Position numbers and translations under genes: made by a program. Source: Drosophila pseudoobscura (lineage: Eukaryota > Arthropoda > Insecta > Diptera > Drosophilidae). From it: 64,000 bases of DNA. Of this stretch, positions 60,203 through 64,000 are shown one piece after another (positions within the stretch are counted from its first letter, which is position 1; each line of letters begins with the position of its first letter). The stretch covers positions 53,769,869 through 53,833,868 of the forward strand of contig NC_046683.1 in the NCBI RefSeq assembly GCF_009870125.1, written 5' to 3'. Below the pieces are notes generated by a model, which worked only from the letters and a program-made list of their open reading frames with translations, was not told the origin of the DNA and did no database searches.

Positions 60203-60828
60203 GAGGCAGCACCGGCGAAGGTCTGGACTGATTCATATTCATGTACGTAATACGGAGGGCATTCCGCTCTTTAAAATAAACTTATTAAGCTAATTTGCTT
60301 GATAATTTGCCAAGCAATGCGGCAAGCAGGCAATGCGGCAATATGCAGTGCAGCATCATTACGAGCAATTTGCTGGCTGCCGAAAAGAAATCACTCGAAC
60401 AGCAGCAGCGGCTACTGGTTAATGCATCAAGGAAGGAGTATGTGGCAAGGAAAGAGTGGAAGGGGCAGGCGAGGGCCGCCTGAAGAATATACCCCACACT
60501 TGGGGGACTGCAGCGAGTGTCAGGGTATCCCCAGAGGTCGAGCTTCCCCCAGAAATGGAAGATGATTGCAAAGAGAAGGACAGACAGTGGCATGGAGTGA
60601 CGTCTGCTGAAGGAAATTCCCACAAAGAAAGGCGGGGAAAGGTGCTGCCTTCGCGGATCGGATCTACCAGAGTTACGAGAGGAATTTCCTTGAGGAGCGC
60701 CTGAAATTTGTTTCAGCGGAGGGTTTTCGGGGGTATGGATCCACTTGGAAGAATCGGAAGAGGCTTCTTTCCATTCGGAATAGATTTTCGGAGCAAGCCC
60801 GCAGGGAAAGCAGCTTCTAGAGGTACCT
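60203..60828 (-). repeat. right arm of the inverted duplication
   Basis: Reverse complement of 57455-58072. Relative to the left arm it has a 16-base insertion, CAAGCAGGCAATGCGG (about 60310-60345, itself a local duplication), one substitution near 60250 (GTAATACGGAGGG against GTAACACGGAGGG), and 12 bases missing from a CCCTGC run in its outer half. Confidence 0.93.
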
Positions 60829-61035
60829 ATTTCTAGGAGCGGGAGTGTGTGAGTAAATACTATGGAAGAACATCCCTGATAGCGACAGCCCTCGAGTTCT
60901 CTGGAGATCTGTGGCATCTGCCCCGAAGAAAGCCCTGAAAACGCTGCTGGGGAGCATTTTCCACCCCAAATGGAGAGGCAAAGAAAAACGTAATTCAAAG
61001 ATCACCTTCTTCTGCCTTCTGGCCCGAAGGCGCCT

Positions 61036-61066
<31 letters not shown>

Positions 61067-62460
61067 TGCCCCTTTGTGCCGCCCCTGCACCAGCCTGCCA
61101 CATGCTGAAGGTGACGCCTTTTTATTGCCCCATTTGTCGTTAAAAATAGAGCCAGAAAAAAGTGTGCATCTCCCCTCCAGGGGGCAGATGGCTCCCCCCC
61201 ACCCCAGAGATGAGGTGTGAAAGCGAATGAATTATTCGAGAATTTCTATCTAGATTTGTAAATGAAATATGTTAATAATTAATTAGTTTGTGTTTGGTGG
61301 GGTGGGGGAGGGGGATGACAGCGCAGGATCCACAAATAAATCGTTGGAGAAATAATCCCCCAAAGGGAAATCTAAAACAAAAAAACAAAAAAAAGGAGGA
61401 ATTTCAAGTGAAAACAAATCAAGGCTAATGCCAGATTAATTTATATGCCTTCTAATGGGCAAACCGCACCCATTTAATTGCAACAACAACGAACAAAAAA
61501 AACAAAAAAAAAATGGGCAATAAATTAAGAACCGCCCACGAAAACTATCAAAGACTACTTAATAAACAAATTTTCACATAGAAATGCTGAAACAATGAGG
61601 AGAAAAAGGGAGAGGGAGACGAGGAGTGGATATAAAATACAGTCGGTGAAATTTATGTGCAGGAGTGGACCGAGGACTCGTCAGAAGGGGGGCACGGTGG
61701 CACACACATAAGAACCCAAGATAAACTGCCCTGGGAACAGGCCCAAAAGGTGGGCGGCCTTGGGGGTAATAATTATATTTTTATGGGACATTTATTGCCC
61801 TCTCCTTCCACCAAGAGGAAGGGAAACATTTTAATCAAATCATTGAGAGAATGGAAGACGAAACTTTGCATTCATTCACCGACCGAAACTAATTTATAAT
61901 CTCCTTGGAACAAAACAAAGAATGTTTATTGAACAACCATCGGCCAGGCCACATTCCTGCCGCAGCTCGAATCAAATGTAATTCAATATAGCGCCGAGCA
62001 TCAATCGCATCCGCCAGGCATCCGCCGGCCGGGCCAATAACGAGACAGTCACTTCGGGACAGGCCCTAAGCCCACAGAGCCAGAGTAAATAAATAAATCG
62101 GGCCGCTAATTAAAGGCGAAAGAAAGGCCCCACCAGACGCTGTCGGCGGCATAGGTGTTTGAAGCACTAACCGAAAAATAAGAGCACATCAGAGCACCCT
62201 GCGACTACAGCCGGAGAGTGAGTGCGTGCCGAGGAGGAGGCAACGAAAATAAAGGAAAGAATTCAATTGAAAGAAAGCGACACACAGAAATGACACGACA
62301 CAACAGGAAGGGCACCCAGAGACGGGGAGGGGGCTAATGGCAAGGCGATGGCAATGGCAATGGAATCTCGGATGCCCTTTCCGGCTGGTTGGAATATTTG
62401 GTAGATACTTGAGTGCTCACGGAATCGGTAAGGATTGAATGGCATGAAGCTCAAATTCGT
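60829..62460. other. non-coding DNA
   Basis: No gene is supported. Contains the poly-G run (61038-61066), AAAACAAAAAAAAGG-type runs (61375-61395 and 61495-61512), GATATAAAATACAGTCGG (61630, TATA-like without a gene) and GGCAATGGCAATGGAATC (62349-62370). Confidence 0.6.
61038..61066 (+). repeat. poly-G homopolymer, 29 bases
   Basis: An uninterrupted run of 29 G between CGCCTGA and TGCCCC. Runs this long are rare in fly genomes. The exact length may be affected by sequencing or assembly. Confidence 0.8.
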
Positions 62461-63060
62461 CATACTTTTATTGTACATTAAATTTATTAAATTAACAAAA
62501 AATATTATGACTAAAAATTTAAATAGTTTAATAAAAATTCTAATTTATTTTTAAATCGTGAAATATTTATTAAATGAACAATTATATTTTTAAAAATAAA
62601 AATTTTTATTATATTAAATTGAGTAAGTTCGTGAATATTTATTCATACTTTTATTGTATATTGATTACACTTATAAAATTTGAATAGATTTAAAAAAATA
62701 CTAATTTATTTTGAGATATTTATGAGCTTGGAAAACTATATTTTTAAAATTTAATTTCTATTAAATTAAGTTGATTATTTTATTTATTTGAATTTATTTG
62801 TCTTGTTTTCATTTATTTTTATTTGTGCTGTTTTTCTTTTTTATTTGTCTGTTTTTTTTATTTTTCTTTTTTTTCTATTGGTTTTTTTTAAATTTGTCTT
62901 GTTTTTTATTTTATTTAGTCTTAAAACCTTGTATATTTAATAAAAACGAATTATTTGATTGAAAAAGAATATTAATAATAATATATTTTGTCTAAATAAT
63001 TCATTTTTAAATCATTTTTTATACAAAATAATTTATAAAAAAATATGAAAATTATTTTTT
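62460..63060. repeat. AT-rich island, ~183-bp repeat
   Basis: TCATACTTTTATTGTACATT (62460) recurs as TCATACTTTTATTGTATATT (62643), and each is followed by ACTAATTTATTTT and TATATTTTTAAAA blocks. The right part (62800-62920) is TTTTATTTGTCTGTTTTTTT-type simple sequence. Confidence 0.75.
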
Positions 63061-64000
63061 GTATCTATAATGGCATCAATTTGTATCCCAAATTTAATTC
63101 GAATATTATTAGCTTGAATCCCTTTCTAATCCTTTTTATATGGAATACAATTTTGTTAGGAAATTGTTTGTTCGATCCAAAGGGAGCCCAATATTCCACT
63201 GAACTCTCTTGTGTTTCAGGGCATGCCCCAAACAGTGGAGCTAGCACGGAGCATAGCAGAGCATAGAACCGAATCGGACGGGACCCCCTGGTGCGTTTTT
63301 ATATAGAAAAAGTATTTCTTTGATGTACATCTGTATGCTGTGGCTCCGTGCGCCGTCAGTCAGCCAGCTCGGGTGGATAGGGGGGTTTTTCTTCATTCTC
63401 TTTTTTCGGATGCATTGGATGTTGCATGTTTCAGTTACACGCCACATTGAAGGCGGTGGCTGGGACTGGGCGGAGCCCGGGACGGGCTGGGGCGCCTGGA
63501 GACGGCAAGTGTTAAACTGCATTTGTTTGACTTTTCCAAATGATGGCAGTGGGGGAGTGAGGGTGGGGGCTCTGGGTGCGACTTTGACTAGAAATTACAT
63601 CCGACTCTCCCACCGAGCGAGTGCGAGGCAGACGCAATCAGGTGCTGACAGGAGCAGCAACGACAAGCGACGAGCAACGACGACGACCTTCTCGAGTGGA
63701 TATTACCTTACACACAAGCCTCTGACAGTCGGAATATGCTCAGGAGGCATCACTGACATCTGACAGATGCAATCGGAACAGCGGAGCACATCTCTCTCTC
63801 TCGTCATATGCTGCTCGTCTGCAAAATTGCATTATGTCAAAGCATTTTTGTGGCTATCTGCGCGAACACAAAGAAATCCGTAACCCCTTGAAATGAATTG
63901 CCTCGAATAAGCATTGACAGCCTTGTCAATATGTAAATTGTTCTGTTTGTCGTTGTCGCTGACGCTGACGCAGTTATACGCACGATTTGGCAAAGAATCT
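63060..64000. other. non-coding DNA to the window end
   Basis: No gene is supported. GACAAGCGACGAGCAACGACGACGACC-like repeats (63660-63690), a CT tract (63791-63801) and GTCGCTGACGCTGACGC (63954-63970) are visible. The 147-residue frame at 63320-63763 has no domain. Confidence 0.55.

Noticed and set aside
59303..61640. TATA-like sequences near 59300 and 61630
   Set aside because: Isolated motifs expected by chance in AT-containing DNA; no gene begins after them.
1..64000. tRNA, microRNA or snoRNA genes
   Set aside because: No GGTTCRANNC-type B box in a cloverleaf context was seen and no known fly microRNA was recognised by eye. A covariance-model search would be needed to exclude them.

Overview
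The window looks like euchromatic DNA from a drosophilid fly (Sophophora-like). The evidence is two compact genes with 56-64 bp GT-AG introns, a Drosophila-type start context (CAAAATG), a secreted DUF1091/DM11-type protein typical of flies, and non-coding DNA full of CA, GA, CAG and poly-T tracts. I cannot name the species. About 97% of the window is non-coding. I see no tRNA, rRNA, CRISPR array or prokaryotic feature, and nearly all open frames are chance readings of low-complexity DNA.

Layout. Bases 1-20 kb are non-coding and carry a CGATA cluster (3.1 kb), a ~155-bp tandem repeat (4.4-4.9 kb), a 20-bp minisatellite (9.7-9.95 kb) and four AT-rich islands. Bases 20.1-22.8 kb hold a large nested inverted repeat (a foldback-type element). 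At 23.93-24.54 kb lies an intact two-exon gene for a small secreted protein (+ strand). From 24.5 to 51.7 kb I see only non-coding DNA broken by eight or so AT-rich islands, several of which are tandem arrays of ~115-190 bp units. Bases 51.7-54.8 kb are a repeat and pseudogene graveyard: a decayed minus-strand coding sequence with a DRE-like promoter site, a 200-bp hairpin element, a second smaller hairpin and a ~145-bp tandem array. Immediately downstream, at 55.06-56.44 kb, is an intact three-exon gene for a 419-residue F-box-like/leucine-rich-repeat protein (+). Bases 57.46-60.83 kb contain a ~620-bp inverted duplication with a 2.1-kb spacer. The rest is non-coding.

The most unusual observations are: (1) the inverted duplication at 57.5/60.2 kb, whose spacer-facing ~220 bp are almost identical while its outer ~400 bp have diverged; (2) the four-copy palindromic element at 20-23 kb; (3) the recurring AT-rich islands built from unrelated tandem units of near-nucleosomal length; (4) the decayed minus-strand gene next to a DRE site. 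The two intact genes have no evident functional link. The long gene-poor stretches could be introns of a large gene or an intergenic regulatory domain; no exon of a host gene could be supported.
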